In this document: piece by piece, positions 32,912-41,890 of the stretch
How positions within the stretch are numbered: position 1 is the stretch's first letter
How the letters are laid out: each line of letters begins with the position of its first letter
NCBI RefSeq assembly: GCF_030908625.1
Contig: NZ_CP133133.1
Location: forward strand, 2,604,001 to 2,668,000
Origin: Paludicola sp. MB14-C6
GTDB lineage: Bacteria; Bacillota; Clostridia; Oscillospirales; Ruminococcaceae
Length of the DNA stretch: 64,000 bases
Reading direction: 5' to 3'
The notes under the pieces: model-generated
Seen by the model: the letters and a program-made list of their open reading frames with translations, nothing else
The model's database searches: none
Told to the model about the DNA's origin: nothing
Made by a program: the position numbers and the translations under genes

Positions 32912-33973
32912 ATGAATAAAAGAGATAATTTACTATCTTTAGTAAAACGACAAGGTTATCAAAAAGTACCTGTAGAGTTTTCAATGTGTCCTTCATTAGA
33001 AAAAGCGTTCAACCAATATATGCAAGAACATGATATGGATATTGACTTTACATCGCCATGGAATTATGTTGATGGGATTGCACCGAAACCAGTGGATAGA
33101 AGTGTTTTCAACCCTTATTATACATTTCCATTAAAAGAAGGAACGGCAATTGATGAGTATGGTGTTGGGCATGAACCTGGAAGTGCGGCGGCATTTCATA
33201 TGACAAAAATGCTCCACCCAATGGCAAACTTTGATAGTGTCGAGCAAATTCTAGCTTATCCATTTTTGGATTATTCTCAAGCTACGCTTGATTTGCAATA
33301 TGAGCAGGTGAAAAAAGCCCATGCAAATGGAATATGTGCAATGGGCGGAATGCAATGTACTATATGGGAAACAGCTTGGTATATGCGTGGCATGGAAAAC
33401 TTGATGATGGACATGATGAGTGATGATGAAATGGCAACTGTGTTACTGGATAAGGTAACCGATAACGCCATTCTTCGTGCAGAAGGATATGCAAAAGCAG
33501 GCGCTGATATTATCTTTTTAGGTGATGATATTGGAATGCAACATTCCATATTAATGAGTAAAACCTTATATTCAGATTGGTTAAAACCAAGATTAAAAAA
33601 GGTGATTGATTCAGCAAAAGCAATTAACAACGATATCATTTTCTTTTATCATTCTTGCGGTTATGTGGAGCCGTTTATCCCAGATTTGATTGACGTAGGT
33701 ATTGATGTTTTAAACCCAGTACAACCGGAGTGTATGGACTTTGCAAAAATTCATGCAATATATGGAAATGCGATTTCTTTTCATGGAACAATCGGAACAC
33801 AAACAACAATGCCTTTTGGTACACCGGATGAAGTGCGCAGAGAAGTATTTAAAAATCTTGATATAGCTGGGGAAAAAGGTGGACTAATGGTAGCACCTAC
33901 TCATTTGTTGGAACCGGAAGTGCCTGTTGAAAACCTAGTTGCATATATAAAAGCTTGTAACGATTATAAATAA
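32912..33973 (+). CDS. URO-D-fold methyltransferase (MtaA/MtbA-like), solitary copy
   Basis: The 353-residue protein belongs to the uroporphyrinogen decarboxylase superfamily. Clues are the H-x-C zinc motif in FFYHSCGYVEPFIPDLIDVG (about residue 246) followed by IDVLNPVQPE, and the end segment GGLMVAPTHLLEPEVP. Members of this branch are methyltransferases that take a methyl group from a corrinoid protein and pass it to a thiol, or act on methylated substrates; true heme-pathway UroD is longer in the core and lacks this motif. The RBS is AAAGGGG. The AraC gene lies divergently upstream, and the nearest corrinoid protein is at 9 kb. Confidence 0.82.
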   Translation: MNKRDNLLSLVKRQGYQKVPVEFSMCPSLEKAFNQYMQEHDMDIDFTSPWNYVDGIAPKPVDRSVFNPYYTFPLKEGTAIDEYGVGHEPGSAAAFHMTKMLHPMANFDSVEQILAYPFLDYSQATLDLQYEQVKKAHANGICAMGGMQCTIWETAWYMRGMENLMMDMMSDDEMATVLLDKVTDNAILRAEGYAKAGADIIFLGDDIGMQHSILMSKTLYSDWLKPRLKKVIDSAKAINNDIIFFYHSCGYVEPFIPDLIDVGIDVLNPVQPECMDFAKIHAIYGNAISFHGTIGTQTTMPFGTPDEVRREVFKNLDIAGEKGGLMVAPTHLLEPEVPVENLVAYIKACNDYK

Positions 33974-34034
33974 AACAGAATATACGTGATTGCCAGTTTT
34001 GTTGCTTTATGCTACAATAAAATTACTTCATAAT

Positions 34035-34072
34035 AATTGCTATTCTTCCATGAGTGGAATAGCAATTTTTTA
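34035..34072 (+). terminator. Terminator of the 32.9-kb URO-D gene
   Basis: AATTGCTATTC (34035-34045) pairs perfectly with 34057-34067 and is followed by a T6 run. Confidence 0.85.
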
Positions 34073-34212
34073 TAGATTTTTTGCAATTCAACCTTTGGTT
34101 GTATAAAAAACAACTGTAGGTTTCGTAGTTCAACTGATAAGATGTTCCAATCTGGTAGCTTTTATTCGATAATGGAATGGTAGCTACAACAGAATTGAAA
34201 GGTGGAAATAAA

Positions 34213-34707
34213 ATGACAACTTCATTAGGAAAGAAAATATCAGAATTAAGAAAGCAACGTGGTATCACACAAGACCAACTTGCAGAAGAAATGGGTGTAT
34301 CGTCTCAAGCAGTATCCAAATGGGAAAATGATATCTCATGTCCCGATATTATGATGTTACCCCAATTAGCAGAATACTTTAATGTATCAATTGATGAATT
34401 ATTGCGTGGAGAAAAAGCACATGAAGCAAGAATGGTCACCGAAGTGGAACGAAAAGACGTTAACAAAATGATGGTTCGTGTTTTAGTTCATGATGGCGAA
34501 GGAAATAATGTAAAAGTAAATTTACCTGTTCCTCTTATTAAAATGGGATTAGAAATCGGAATGCAGATGCCCGATTTTTCGGGAAGTGCAGCACTAAAAA
34601 ACATTGACTTTGAAGCCATCATGAAAGCAATCGACTGCGGCGTAATGGGTAAAATAGTAGAAGTTGAAGGAGCCGATGGTGAGAAAGTAGATATTTTTGT
34701 TGAGTAG
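34213..34707 (+). CDS. XRE-family regulator with C-terminal domain of unknown function
   Basis: The 164-residue protein has an HTH_3 domain at residues about 8-62 (ISELRKQRGITQDQLAEEMGVSSQAVSKWEND, shown in blocks: LRKQRGITQDQLAEEM, VSSQAVSKWE). The C-terminal part (MMVRVLVHDGEGNNVKVNLP, then VMGKIVEVEGADGEKVDIFVE) resembles the SHOCT/LiaX-like sequences paired with small partners in Firmicutes. The ATG at 34213 follows AAAGGTGG. The next gene (11 nt on) encodes a protein with a similar motif, suggesting a regulator/partner pair. Confidence 0.8.
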   Translation: MTTSLGKKISELRKQRGITQDQLAEEMGVSSQAVSKWENDISCPDIMMLPQLAEYFNVSIDELLRGEKAHEARMVTEVERKDVNKMMVRVLVHDGEGNNVKVNLPVPLIKMGLEIGMQMPDFSGSAALKNIDFEAIMKAIDCGVMGKIVEVEGADGEKVDIFVE

Positions 34708-34718
34708 GAGAGATTACT

Positions 34719-34967
34719 ATGAAAATAAAAGTAAAATCAGAAGATTGTAATATCTCATTATTACTCCCAAATGCATTACTGCTAAACAGATTAACTGCTC
34801 GCATTGTTGCACATTATATTAACAAGGCAAATAAAAATTTTCAAATGACTGAAGCACAGATTAGAAAGATATTTGCTACAATCAAACAATGTAAAAAAGA
34901 TTTTCCCAAGATGTATTTAGTTGAAGTCGATAGTGAAGATGGCGATATCGTTAAAATTAGACTGTAA
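34719..34967 (+). CDS. Small protein, partner of the XRE regulator, unknown function
   Basis: The 82-residue protein starts KIKVKSEDCNISLLLPNALLLN and ends YLVEVDSEDGDIVKIRL. The VEV-x-SEDGD-x-V-x-I ending mirrors the end of the regulator just upstream (VEVEGADGEKVDIFV), so the two share a fold or arose by duplication. No membrane segment or signal is present. Its function is not known. Confidence 0.55.
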   Translation: MKIKVKSEDCNISLLLPNALLLNRLTARIVAHYINKANKNFQMTEAQIRKIFATIKQCKKDFPKMYLVEVDSEDGDIVKIRL

Positions 34968-34968
34968 T

Positions 34969-35187
34969 TGTAGGGTGCGGCATCCTTGCAATGTCATTAA
35001 CTTAAGGGCTAGTTCCAGCGCTATGAACTCTCTCAGTCTCGCGTTGCTCGCCAGCTCCCTCTTAGAGGTAGCCAAGACAAAGCCTTCCTCTTAGAGAAAG
35101 GTGGCACGCTAACGGTGTGACGGATAGAGTAAATAACTATAAATTTTCTTGAGTTAATGACATTGCTGCGCAATGTCGCCCTACTCC
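34969..35187. repeat. MITE with long imperfect terminal inverted repeats and nested MITE halves
   Basis: The outer ends GTAGGGTGCGGCATCC... (34969-35003) and the complement of ...CGCAATGTCGCCCTAC (35153-35187) match over about 35 positions, including GCAATGTCATTAACT. Inside lie two half-elements of another family (motifs GCCAGCTCCCTC and GCCTTCCTC...GGTGGCACGC) in a non-canonical order. No gene is present. Confidence 0.65.
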
Positions 35188-36092
35188 AAATGATTTAACG
35201 TATCTATTTTATACCCCTTGGCTTGAATAGCTTCAATAATTGTAGGTAAAGCATCTACAGTGGATTGCTGTCCACTGGAAGAGTGCATTAAAATAATATC
35301 ACCTGCCCGTAGGTTATCGGTTACATTTTTTGCAATTGCAGTAGGCTCTTTTAATGACCAATCTAATGTATCAATCGACCAAATGATTATTTTTACCTTG
35401 TTCTCTTGATAAACATCTATTACGTTTTCATCAATATCACCATAAGGAGGGCGAATGCAGTTCGGCTGTTGCCCTGTTAATTCAGTAATTTGATTTTGGG
35501 TTTTGATAAATTGGTCAAGAATCTCTTGTTTTGTTAACTTCGGAAGATGAACATGATGATAACCATGTACTCCAATATAATGGCCACTTTCATTTGCAAG
35601 CTTTACTGTGTTCGGATTCTTGGCAATCTCGCTTCCCAAGAAGAAAAAGTTACCTTTTACTTTATATTGATCCAAAACTTGAATAACTTTTGGGGTAATC
35701 TTAGTATCAGGACCATCATCAAATGTTAGATAAACTTTGTTACTTTTGGGTTGATCGTTTAAATAAACGGTTTGTGGGTGTTGTGTTGCTTTCGTTTTTG
35801 CATCATTCCGCATCTTTTGCATGTTATCCCATTTATCTCCTTGTATTTTCGGGGAAACCCCAAGTATATCGTTTACCATTAATGGCATTTCGCTTGAAAC
35901 TGCATTACTGGAGTTAATTGATTCTGCTGTTAAGCTGTTTGTTGTTTTAGATGAGTTTTGGCTGGATTCCATATCTTGACTAGAAGAGGAAACCATAGTA
36001 TCTTTTAAGTTATGGCAACCGATCATATAAAAAATAGCAACAAAAATAAGACAACACAAACAGATTAACTTCTTGTAGATAGATGATAACAA
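35181..36092 (-). CDS. Polysaccharide deacetylase (NodB family), lipoprotein
   Basis: The 303-residue protein has an N-terminal lipoprotein signal (hydrophobic residues 8-25 ending YMIGC). A Ser/Thr-rich spacer leads to the NodB catalytic domain from about residue 115: VYLTFDDGPD (catalytic Asp and metal Asp), HGYHHVHL (metal His), RPPYGDID and ILMHSS. It likely removes N-acetyl groups from peptidoglycan GlcNAc or MurNAc outside the membrane. The TTG start fits AAGGA at 6-7 nt. Confidence 0.88.
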   Translation of the reverse strand: MLSSIYKKLICLCCLIFVAIFYMIGCHNLKDTMVSSSSQDMESSQNSSKTTNSLTAESINSSNAVSSEMPLMVNDILGVSPKIQGDKWDNMQKMRNDAKTKATQHPQTVYLNDQPKSNKVYLTFDDGPDTKITPKVIQVLDQYKVKGNFFFLGSEIAKNPNTVKLANESGHYIGVHGYHHVHLPKLTKQEILDQFIKTQNQITELTGQQPNCIRPPYGDIDENVIDVYQENKVKIIIWSIDTLDWSLKEPTAIAKNVTDNLRAGDIILMHSSSGQQSTVDALPTIIEAIQAKGYKIDTLNHLE

Positions 36093-36259
36093 ATCAATTC
36101 CTTCTTTTCTAAATATCTAAGTTCATTATATGAAATATATTCACGTTTTACAATGCATAAAACAAATTTGTAATGATTTGTAAGAATAATGAATGCAAAT
36201 CAAATTTATTTTCGTATATATTAGTATCAAGTGCATTTGATTGAAAGCTGAGTGATAAT

Positions 36260-36880
36260 ATGAAAAAAGGTATTGGAATTTTTCTAATATTGAACATGTG
36301 CGTTTGTTTGCTCACTTCTTGTGATAAAGAAAAACGAGTGGTGTATCAGTTTAATCAAACGATGTATTTTAGTTGGAATGGAAATCCTAACTTAGTTTCA
36401 ACAATTGTAAAAAATACAGACACTATAGTGCGAGGTAAAGTAGAAAAAATATCGGGATATTATTTTAAGGATAACGATGTGAGTTGTCAAAGTAATGTGA
36501 GCTTTCGCTGCACAGAAGTAATTAAAGGCAATATAAAAAGAAACGAAGAAATTAACTTTCAGACACTGAGCAGATATTATCCTTGTAAAAAATTCATGAA
36601 ATATAGTAAGTATGTAGAAGAACCAAGTTGGTATCAAAATATGTCATGGTTTGAAAGAACCTTTGGCTATATAGAATACTCATTGAATAATTACGGCTAT
36701 TTACAAGAGGGTAGTGAATATATTATGTTCTTAAATAAAACTGATGATGGATACAGCTTTCCCTTTTATGGTAGTTTTGAGGTGTATGATAATAAAGTAC
36801 GACATCAGTTTAACCATAGACAAGATTCACTTGAAGTATTGTATAAAGAAATCCAAACTACGTTCAAAGAGATGCAATAG
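36260..36880 (+). CDS. Putative lipoprotein of unknown function
   Basis: The 206-residue protein begins with a lipoprotein signal (KKGIGIFLILNMCVCLLTSC, lipobox Cys about residue 21). It then has a soluble domain with VSTIVKNTDTIVRGKVEKI and FRCTEVIKGNIKRNEEINF. The pattern (an IVxGxVxxI strand followed by a ...xVxxxxKG turn) resembles small OB-like secreted proteins, but I do not recognise a family. It is monocistronic and shares a bidirectional terminator with the convergent phosphohexomutase. Confidence 0.55.
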   Translation: MKKGIGIFLILNMCVCLLTSCDKEKRVVYQFNQTMYFSWNGNPNLVSTIVKNTDTIVRGKVEKISGYYFKDNDVSCQSNVSFRCTEVIKGNIKRNEEINFQTLSRYYPCKKFMKYSKYVEEPSWYQNMSWFERTFGYIEYSLNNYGYLQEGSEYIMFLNKTDDGYSFPFYGSFEVYDNKVRHQFNHRQDSLEVLYKEIQTTFKEMQ

Positions 36881-36886
36881 TCCTAC

Positions 36887-36926
36887 AAAAAATGCGTTAA
36901 AGAATTTCTTCTTTAACGCATTTTTT
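36887..36926. terminator. Bidirectional terminator between convergent genes
   Basis: A perfect 18-bp stem with A6/T6 outer ends (36887-36904 with 36909-36926) and loop TTTC is suitable for both strands. Confidence 0.92.
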
Positions 36927-36934
36927 ATAGGAAA

Positions 36935-38347
36935 TTATAAACCTAAGAAATCAAGCATCACTTTTGTAATTGTGCTAGCTTGTTCCATTGTAGCTTGTTC
37001 ACAGAACACACGAATTACAGGTTCTGTACCGGAGAAACGACAGATTATCCAACCGCCATTTTTAAAGTAGACCTTACAACCATCCATGTAAGATACTTTT
37101 TCAACTTCAATAGGGAATTCAGGAAGCTTTTTCTCTTGGAATAAAAGATGTTGCAATTCGGCTTTCTTTTCATGGCTGAATCGACAATCAAATTCAGTCA
37201 TTTCGTGTTGACCAAATTGTGCTTTAATGTCATCTAATATTTCAGTTAATGGCTTTCCAATTACGCAAAGCATTTCAACGAGAAGAGAAGCAGCATAAAT
37301 ACCGTCTTTACCTCTGATATGTCCTCTAACAGTTAAACCGCCTGAGCTTTCGCCGCCGATTAGAGCATTTGTTTCTTCCATTTTAGAAGATATGTGTTTA
37401 AAACCAACCGGTACTTCATAGCATTGTTGAGAGAAGCTTTTAGCAAGCTTGTCTAAAAGATGAGTAGTAGCAATGTTTCTAACTGCAGGGCCGGACCAAC
37501 CTTTGTATTGTGTTAAGTAGTAGTAAAGAAGAACCAGAATATCATTTGGATGTATAAAGTTACCTTTTGCATCAATCAATCCAATACGGTCAGCATCACC
37601 ATCGGTTGCAATTCCTAAATCATAACCATCTTCAACAACGAGTTGAGAAAGACGTTTCAACGTTTTTGCAGAAGGAGAAGGAAGTCTACCGCCAAATAAT
37701 GCATCGTGACGGTCATTGATAACGTCAACTTCGCAACGGCAAGTTAAAAGTATTGTTTGCAGAGAAGTTCTTGATACACCATACATAGGATCAAGTAAAA
37801 CTTTTAGGTTTCTGGATTTTACTTTTTCAATATCAATAACAGAAAGAATGCTATCAATATACTCATTCTTAGGGTTAATAATTGTAACGATTCCTTTTGC
37901 AATTGCTTCATCGTAATCCATGTATTTCACGTCGTTTATTGAAATTTTTGCAATTTCGGCTTCAATTTCGTTTGTAACAACTTCTGTAGCGTCACGTCCA
38001 CCTTCTGTAAATACCTTTATACCGTTGTATTCAGCAGGGTTATGGCTGGCAGTAACAGCCATACCGTATTTTGCGCCGGAATTTTCAACAACATACATAA
38101 TGATTGGAGTAGGTGCATCATAGTTGATAAATTGTGTTTGAATACCGTTGCCGGCTAATACTTCGCAAACCCATTTTGCGGCAGTATCTGAAAGAAAACG
38201 ACGATCGTAGCCAACTATGAAAGGCTTGTCTTGTGCATTTTCTTTTATTATTTTATTTACAGTAGCTTGAGTTAAAAGGTCAATGTTAGCCTTGGTGAAA
38301 TCGTCACCAATAATTGCTCTGAATCCGCCAGTACCAAATTTTATCAT
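36935..38347 (-). CDS. Phosphoglucomutase/phosphomannomutase family protein
   Basis: The 470-residue protein has the alpha-D-phosphohexomutase motifs: the phosphoserine loop TASHNPAEYNGIKV (about residue 100), the metal loop ATDGDADRIG (about residue 245), the sugar-binding GGESSGG (about residue 330) and the phosphate-binding FSGTEPVIRV near the end. It interconverts hexose 1- and 6-phosphates. Which sugar is not clear; GlmM-type proteins usually have the same length, so a glucosamine role cannot be excluded. The start has GGAGG. Confidence 0.88.
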   Translation of the reverse strand: MIKFGTGGFRAIIGDDFTKANIDLLTQATVNKIIKENAQDKPFIVGYDRRFLSDTAAKWVCEVLAGNGIQTQFINYDAPTPIIMYVVENSGAKYGMAVTASHNPAEYNGIKVFTEGGRDATEVVTNEIEAEIAKISINDVKYMDYDEAIAKGIVTIINPKNEYIDSILSVIDIEKVKSRNLKVLLDPMYGVSRTSLQTILLTCRCEVDVINDRHDALFGGRLPSPSAKTLKRLSQLVVEDGYDLGIATDGDADRIGLIDAKGNFIHPNDILVLLYYYLTQYKGWSGPAVRNIATTHLLDKLAKSFSQQCYEVPVGFKHISSKMEETNALIGGESSGGLTVRGHIRGKDGIYAASLLVEMLCVIGKPLTEILDDIKAQFGQHEMTEFDCRFSHEKKAELQHLLFQEKKLPEFPIEVEKVSYMDGCKVYFKNGGWIICRFSGTEPVIRVFCEQATMEQASTITKVMLDFLGL

Positions 38348-38432
38348 TCCGTTACCTCCAAATAATTTATTGTCAATCTTATTATAATTCGCATCGGAAT
38401 GAATGTCAATCTAATAAAGGAAAATTACTTGA

Positions 38433-38597
38433 CTAATTATAATTGATATTTTCTTGTGATTTTTTAGTACTTTTACAACGCTTTTTATAATAATTGCACC
38501 CATTTACCTTAACTGAGCTAATTGGTGCAGCTACGTTCAGCTTGCAATAACCTTCTTTTTGATATAAACAATCCTCTTTACAAGTAATCAAATTCAT
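38433..38597 (-). CDS. Small DUF1540-like Cys-rich protein
   Basis: The 54-residue protein has four Cys in the pattern C-x3-C-x6-C-x11-C (MNLITCKEDCLYQKEGYCKL then NGCNYYKKR), typical of the metal-binding DUF1540 family. The ATG at 38597 has GGAGG 8 nt upstream. The function is unknown. It lies alone between the phosphohexomutase and the ABC adaptor genes. Confidence 0.65.
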   Translation of the reverse strand: MNLITCKEDCLYQKEGYCKLNVAAPISSVKVNGCNYYKKRCKSTKKSQENINYN

Positions 38598-38846
38598 GGG
38601 TTGCTCCTCCTTAAATCCAAAAAAATCTAATTTGATAGCCAACTTAATTTTTATTAGTTTGTTTTTCCCATAATGAAATATTCTAAAAATTGCAAAAGAT
38701 TTTTCTTTTTTATATAAATAAAAGTAGCTAAATCAGCAACACTAGTATTATAATTTTTCGAAATGACAACAAAAAATAAGCAGACTATTTTTGCAATGTG
38801 CAGTCAGCCATATTGCATCAACTTTTAATGTGCATCGGAGGTTTTT

Positions 38847-39827
38847 ATGAAAAAATACGTTATTATGCAAGCGGTTGCAATTCCTATGTTTATTTTAGCT
38901 TTGTTTATTCCTGTTTTTATTACAAATTCGGTTATACCGGTTGAAGTAACAACGGTATCACAAGCTAATTATACAGATGATATCTATGTGAACGGGTTTG
39001 TTGAGGAGAAAAGCAAAAAAGATATTTTTGCCAATCTTCCGTTGGTTCCAAGTAAAGTTAATTTCAGAATAGGTGATAAGGTAAATGCGGGCGATGTTAT
39101 TGCTGAAATAGATACAGACGCCACCAAAAACGCATTATTGCAATTAGCGAATATGGCGAATTTTATACCAAAAGAATATGTTGACGCAATCGGAAAACTT
39201 AATGTTGACGAAAAAATAATTAAAGATTATATTCCTACTGAAATGACCGCTCCTATTTCGGGTACTATTACATCAATTTCATTAGTAGAAGGGGCAATTT
39301 CAACCCCGAATACTTCTGTTGTAACAATTATTCAAGCGGATGAAAACCGAGTGAAAATGTCTGTTAATGAATCGGACATTGATAAGGTAAAAGTCGGCGA
39401 TACCGTTGTGTTTAAGGCAAATGCAACCAAAGATGTTAAGTATGTTGGAAAAGTGGAACGAGTATTTCCAACAGCCACTAAAACGTTGGTAGGAACTACG
39501 CAAGCTACTGTTGTTGGAATATATGTAGACTTAGCTGAGAATTATGATAAATTGCGACCAGGCTATACGGTTAACGGTGTCATTCATAATGCGGATAAAG
39601 AAGTTGTACACATCATTCCGTATGAAGCTGTTCTACAGGATGCTAAAAATAAAGAGTATGTGTATGTAATTAGAAATTCACACGCTGAGCGTTGCTATAT
39701 CGAAACAGGAAGAGAATTAGGGGATGGAATAGAGATATTATCACCATCCTTATTTGATCAAGCTATTGTAAAAAATGCGAATGACATAAAAAGAGATAGA
39801 GGATTAGTAAAAATCGTAAAAAAATAA
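38847..39827 (+). CDS. MacA/HlyD-type periplasmic adaptor-like protein
   Basis: The 326-residue protein has an N-terminal membrane anchor (about residues 5-25) and a lipoyl-like half-motif (NLPLVPSKVNFRIGDKVNAGDVIAEIDT). MTAPISGTITSISLVEGAI is the second lipoyl half. A beta-barrel domain follows (VKVGDTVVFKANA, VERVFPTATKT, LRPGYTVNGVI). The helical hairpin between lipoyl halves is short, as in Gram-positive adaptors of ABC systems. It is followed 30 nt later by a MacB-type permease, but no ATPase gene is in the window. Confidence 0.8.
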   Translation: MKKYVIMQAVAIPMFILALFIPVFITNSVIPVEVTTVSQANYTDDIYVNGFVEEKSKKDIFANLPLVPSKVNFRIGDKVNAGDVIAEIDTDATKNALLQLANMANFIPKEYVDAIGKLNVDEKIIKDYIPTEMTAPISGTITSISLVEGAISTPNTSVVTIIQADENRVKMSVNESDIDKVKVGDTVVFKANATKDVKYVGKVERVFPTATKTLVGTTQATVVGIYVDLAENYDKLRPGYTVNGVIHNADKEVVHIIPYEAVLQDAKNKEYVYVIRNSHAERCYIETGRELGDGIEILSPSLFDQAIVKNANDIKRDRGLVKIVKK

Positions 39828-39857
39828 TTTGTTTCAAGAAGGGACGATACACCACCC

Positions 39858-41042
39858 ATGTTAGATTGTATTATGAGCAGCTTAAAAAATATTTTGCGTA
39901 AAAAAATGCGCTCTACCCTTACGATAATGGGAATAAGTATAGGTGTGTTGTCGGTAGTCATTATATCTATGATTGGAGATATGGGAAAGAGAACGGTCAA
40001 TAATGAACTGAACAGTATGGGAGTTAGCGGAGTATATATTCACGCAACTGATGCGAACGGAACTGTTGATTTTGGTCAAAAAGAATTAAGTAAAGTGCAA
40101 GAAAACAATTATGTAGAGGCAGCCTCACCGTTGATGACTCGATATACCAACGTTCAGGTGCGTTCCAATAAATCAAAATGTGTTGTTTGGGGAATTGATT
40201 CTAATGCGGAAGATATTATATCAATGCAGTTAAAATACGGAAGATTGGTAAATAAAACAGATATCAAAGATAACGCAAAAGTTTGTATTGTAGACGAAGC
40301 ATTTGCAAAGGCAAATTATAAAAGAAGTAATATTGTAGGTAAAAAGTTAAATATCTATATTGAAGCACAGCCCTTTGAATTTACGGTGATTGGCGTTGTC
40401 AGTACAGGAGGAAATATATTACAAGGTTTAATGGGTGATATCGTTCCCACATTTCTATATGTTCCTTATACAACGGTGACTGCTTATTCTCAAAACATCG
40501 GTATCACACAAATTGTTGCAAAGCTTGATGAGACAAAAGATGAGGCGATTGCAACTAATAGCATTATCCATGATTTAATACAAGTAACCGAAAAAGCAAC
40601 TACAATAAAGGTAGAAAGTATCAATGCACAAAAAGACAAATTAAATGGTATGTTGGATATGGTAACGTTGATATTAGCAGCTATAGGCAGTATTTCCATT
40701 ATTGTTGCAGGGCTTTCTATTATGACAGTAATGCTTGTTACGGTAAATGAACGAACGAGAGAGATTGGTATTAAGAAATCAATTGGTGCAAGAAAAAGCA
40801 CGATTTTACTTGAATTTTTAGTAGAAGCTTTGCTATTATCCTTAGCCGGTAGTATAATTGGAGCAGGTATAGGCATCTCGATTGGCGCATTAGGAGCTTG
40901 GATTCTTAAAATCCCGCTATATATCAACGTAAAGACCATTCTGTTTTGTATTGGATTCTGCATGTTGATTGGAATTAGCTTCGGTGTATATCCTGCAAGT
41001 AAAGCTGCAAAATTAAAGCCGGTGGATGCCCTACGATTTTAG
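39858..41042 (+). CDS. MacB/FtsX-type ABC transporter permease
   Basis: The 394-residue protein has the MacB layout: an N-terminal helix (RKKMRSTLTIMGISIGVLSVVII), a large extracytoplasmic domain (about residues 45-260), then three helices. The C-terminal FtsX segment holds VNERTREIGIKKSIGARKS, IGISIGALGAWIL and FGVYPASKAAKLKPVDALR. It should work with an ATP-binding protein and the upstream adaptor to export a peptide, lipid or drug, or to drive an envelope step. The ATPase is missing nearby, so it must be supplied in trans. Confidence 0.85.
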   Translation: MLDCIMSSLKNILRKKMRSTLTIMGISIGVLSVVIISMIGDMGKRTVNNELNSMGVSGVYIHATDANGTVDFGQKELSKVQENNYVEAASPLMTRYTNVQVRSNKSKCVVWGIDSNAEDIISMQLKYGRLVNKTDIKDNAKVCIVDEAFAKANYKRSNIVGKKLNIYIEAQPFEFTVIGVVSTGGNILQGLMGDIVPTFLYVPYTTVTAYSQNIGITQIVAKLDETKDEAIATNSIIHDLIQVTEKATTIKVESINAQKDKLNGMLDMVTLILAAIGSISIIVAGLSIMTVMLVTVNERTREIGIKKSIGARKSTILLEFLVEALLLSLAGSIIGAGIGISIGALGAWILKIPLYINVKTILFCIGFCMLIGISFGVYPASKAAKLKPVDALRF

Positions 41043-41062
41043 CATAGATAGGAGCAGGTTTA

Positions 41063-41815
41063 ATGGGATTTGTTAAAAATGCAAATCTACCTCATTCTAA
41101 TGTAACTTATTGTGTTGTTTCGGGGCAATATCAATCGGTATTAGAAGATTTAAAAGCTATGAATATCATTCCACTTATCGTAACACCTTGTTATGATGTA
41201 CAAACTCCTATTTCATGTCATGCGGATATTATTTGCTATCATTTGGGTGGTAGCCGAATCATTCTTTATCCATATACAAAAGAACTTACTTGTCAGCTGG
41301 CAAAACTTGGCTTTCAAGTAATACATACTAATAATAGGCTGCAACCAAAATATCCTTACGATATCGCTTTAAATGCTGTAAGTATAGGAAAATGGGTTAT
41401 ATCCAATTTTGAATATACAGATAGTAATATATCGAACGAAATCCCACAAGAAAATAAAGTTAATACCAAACAAGGCTACGCAAAATGTTCCACATTAGTA
41501 GTAAATGAAAATGCAATCATCACTTCGGATTCTAATATAAAAGCTGTAGCAGAACGAATGGGAATAGAAGTACTGTTAATACAGCCAGGTCATATTCGAT
41601 TGGATGGATATGATTATGGCTTTATCGGTGGGTGTGGGTTTAAGACGAATAAGAATACGATGTATTTTACAGGCGACAGCAAGACACATCCCGATTATTA
41701 CTCAATCAAACAGTTTTTAGAAGAAAGAGATATTACAATAATCAACGGAACCGGAAAAGAACTTATTGATGTTGGCTCTATTCTTCCGATAAAAGAAAAG
41801 AGTGGAGAGATATAA
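41063..41815 (+). CDS. DUF6873-like protein (possible guanidino-modifying-enzyme fold)
   Basis: The 250-residue protein has repeats of a pattern with CSTLVVNENAIITSDSNIKAVAE and GYDYGFIGGCGFKTNKNTMYFTGD. I associate this with the GME fold (pentein-like) group DUF6873. Catalytic-like residues are a Cys in GGCGF and acidic residues in DSN; their roles are not established. It is 20 nt downstream of the permease, so a transcript with the ABC system is plausible. The function is unknown. Confidence 0.55.
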   Translation: MGFVKNANLPHSNVTYCVVSGQYQSVLEDLKAMNIIPLIVTPCYDVQTPISCHADIICYHLGGSRIILYPYTKELTCQLAKLGFQVIHTNNRLQPKYPYDIALNAVSIGKWVISNFEYTDSNISNEIPQENKVNTKQGYAKCSTLVVNENAIITSDSNIKAVAERMGIEVLLIQPGHIRLDGYDYGFIGGCGFKTNKNTMYFTGDSKTHPDYYSIKQFLEERDITIINGTGKELIDVGSILPIKEKSGEI

Positions 41816-41861
41816 GGTATAATTGTAATTTCAAACGGGAACATAAACAAATGAAAAACAA

Positions 41862-41890
41862 AACGAGCGATGGTTATTCTATCGCTCGTT
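41862..41890. terminator. Terminator hairpin, first copy of a second duplicated pair
   Basis: AACGAGCGAT pairs with ATCGCTCGTT (outer arms 41862-41871 and 41881-41890), extended inward by a G-T and a G-C pair. It follows the DUF6873-like gene. An identical 29-bp copy lies at 42294-42322, 432 bp away. Confidence 0.88.
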
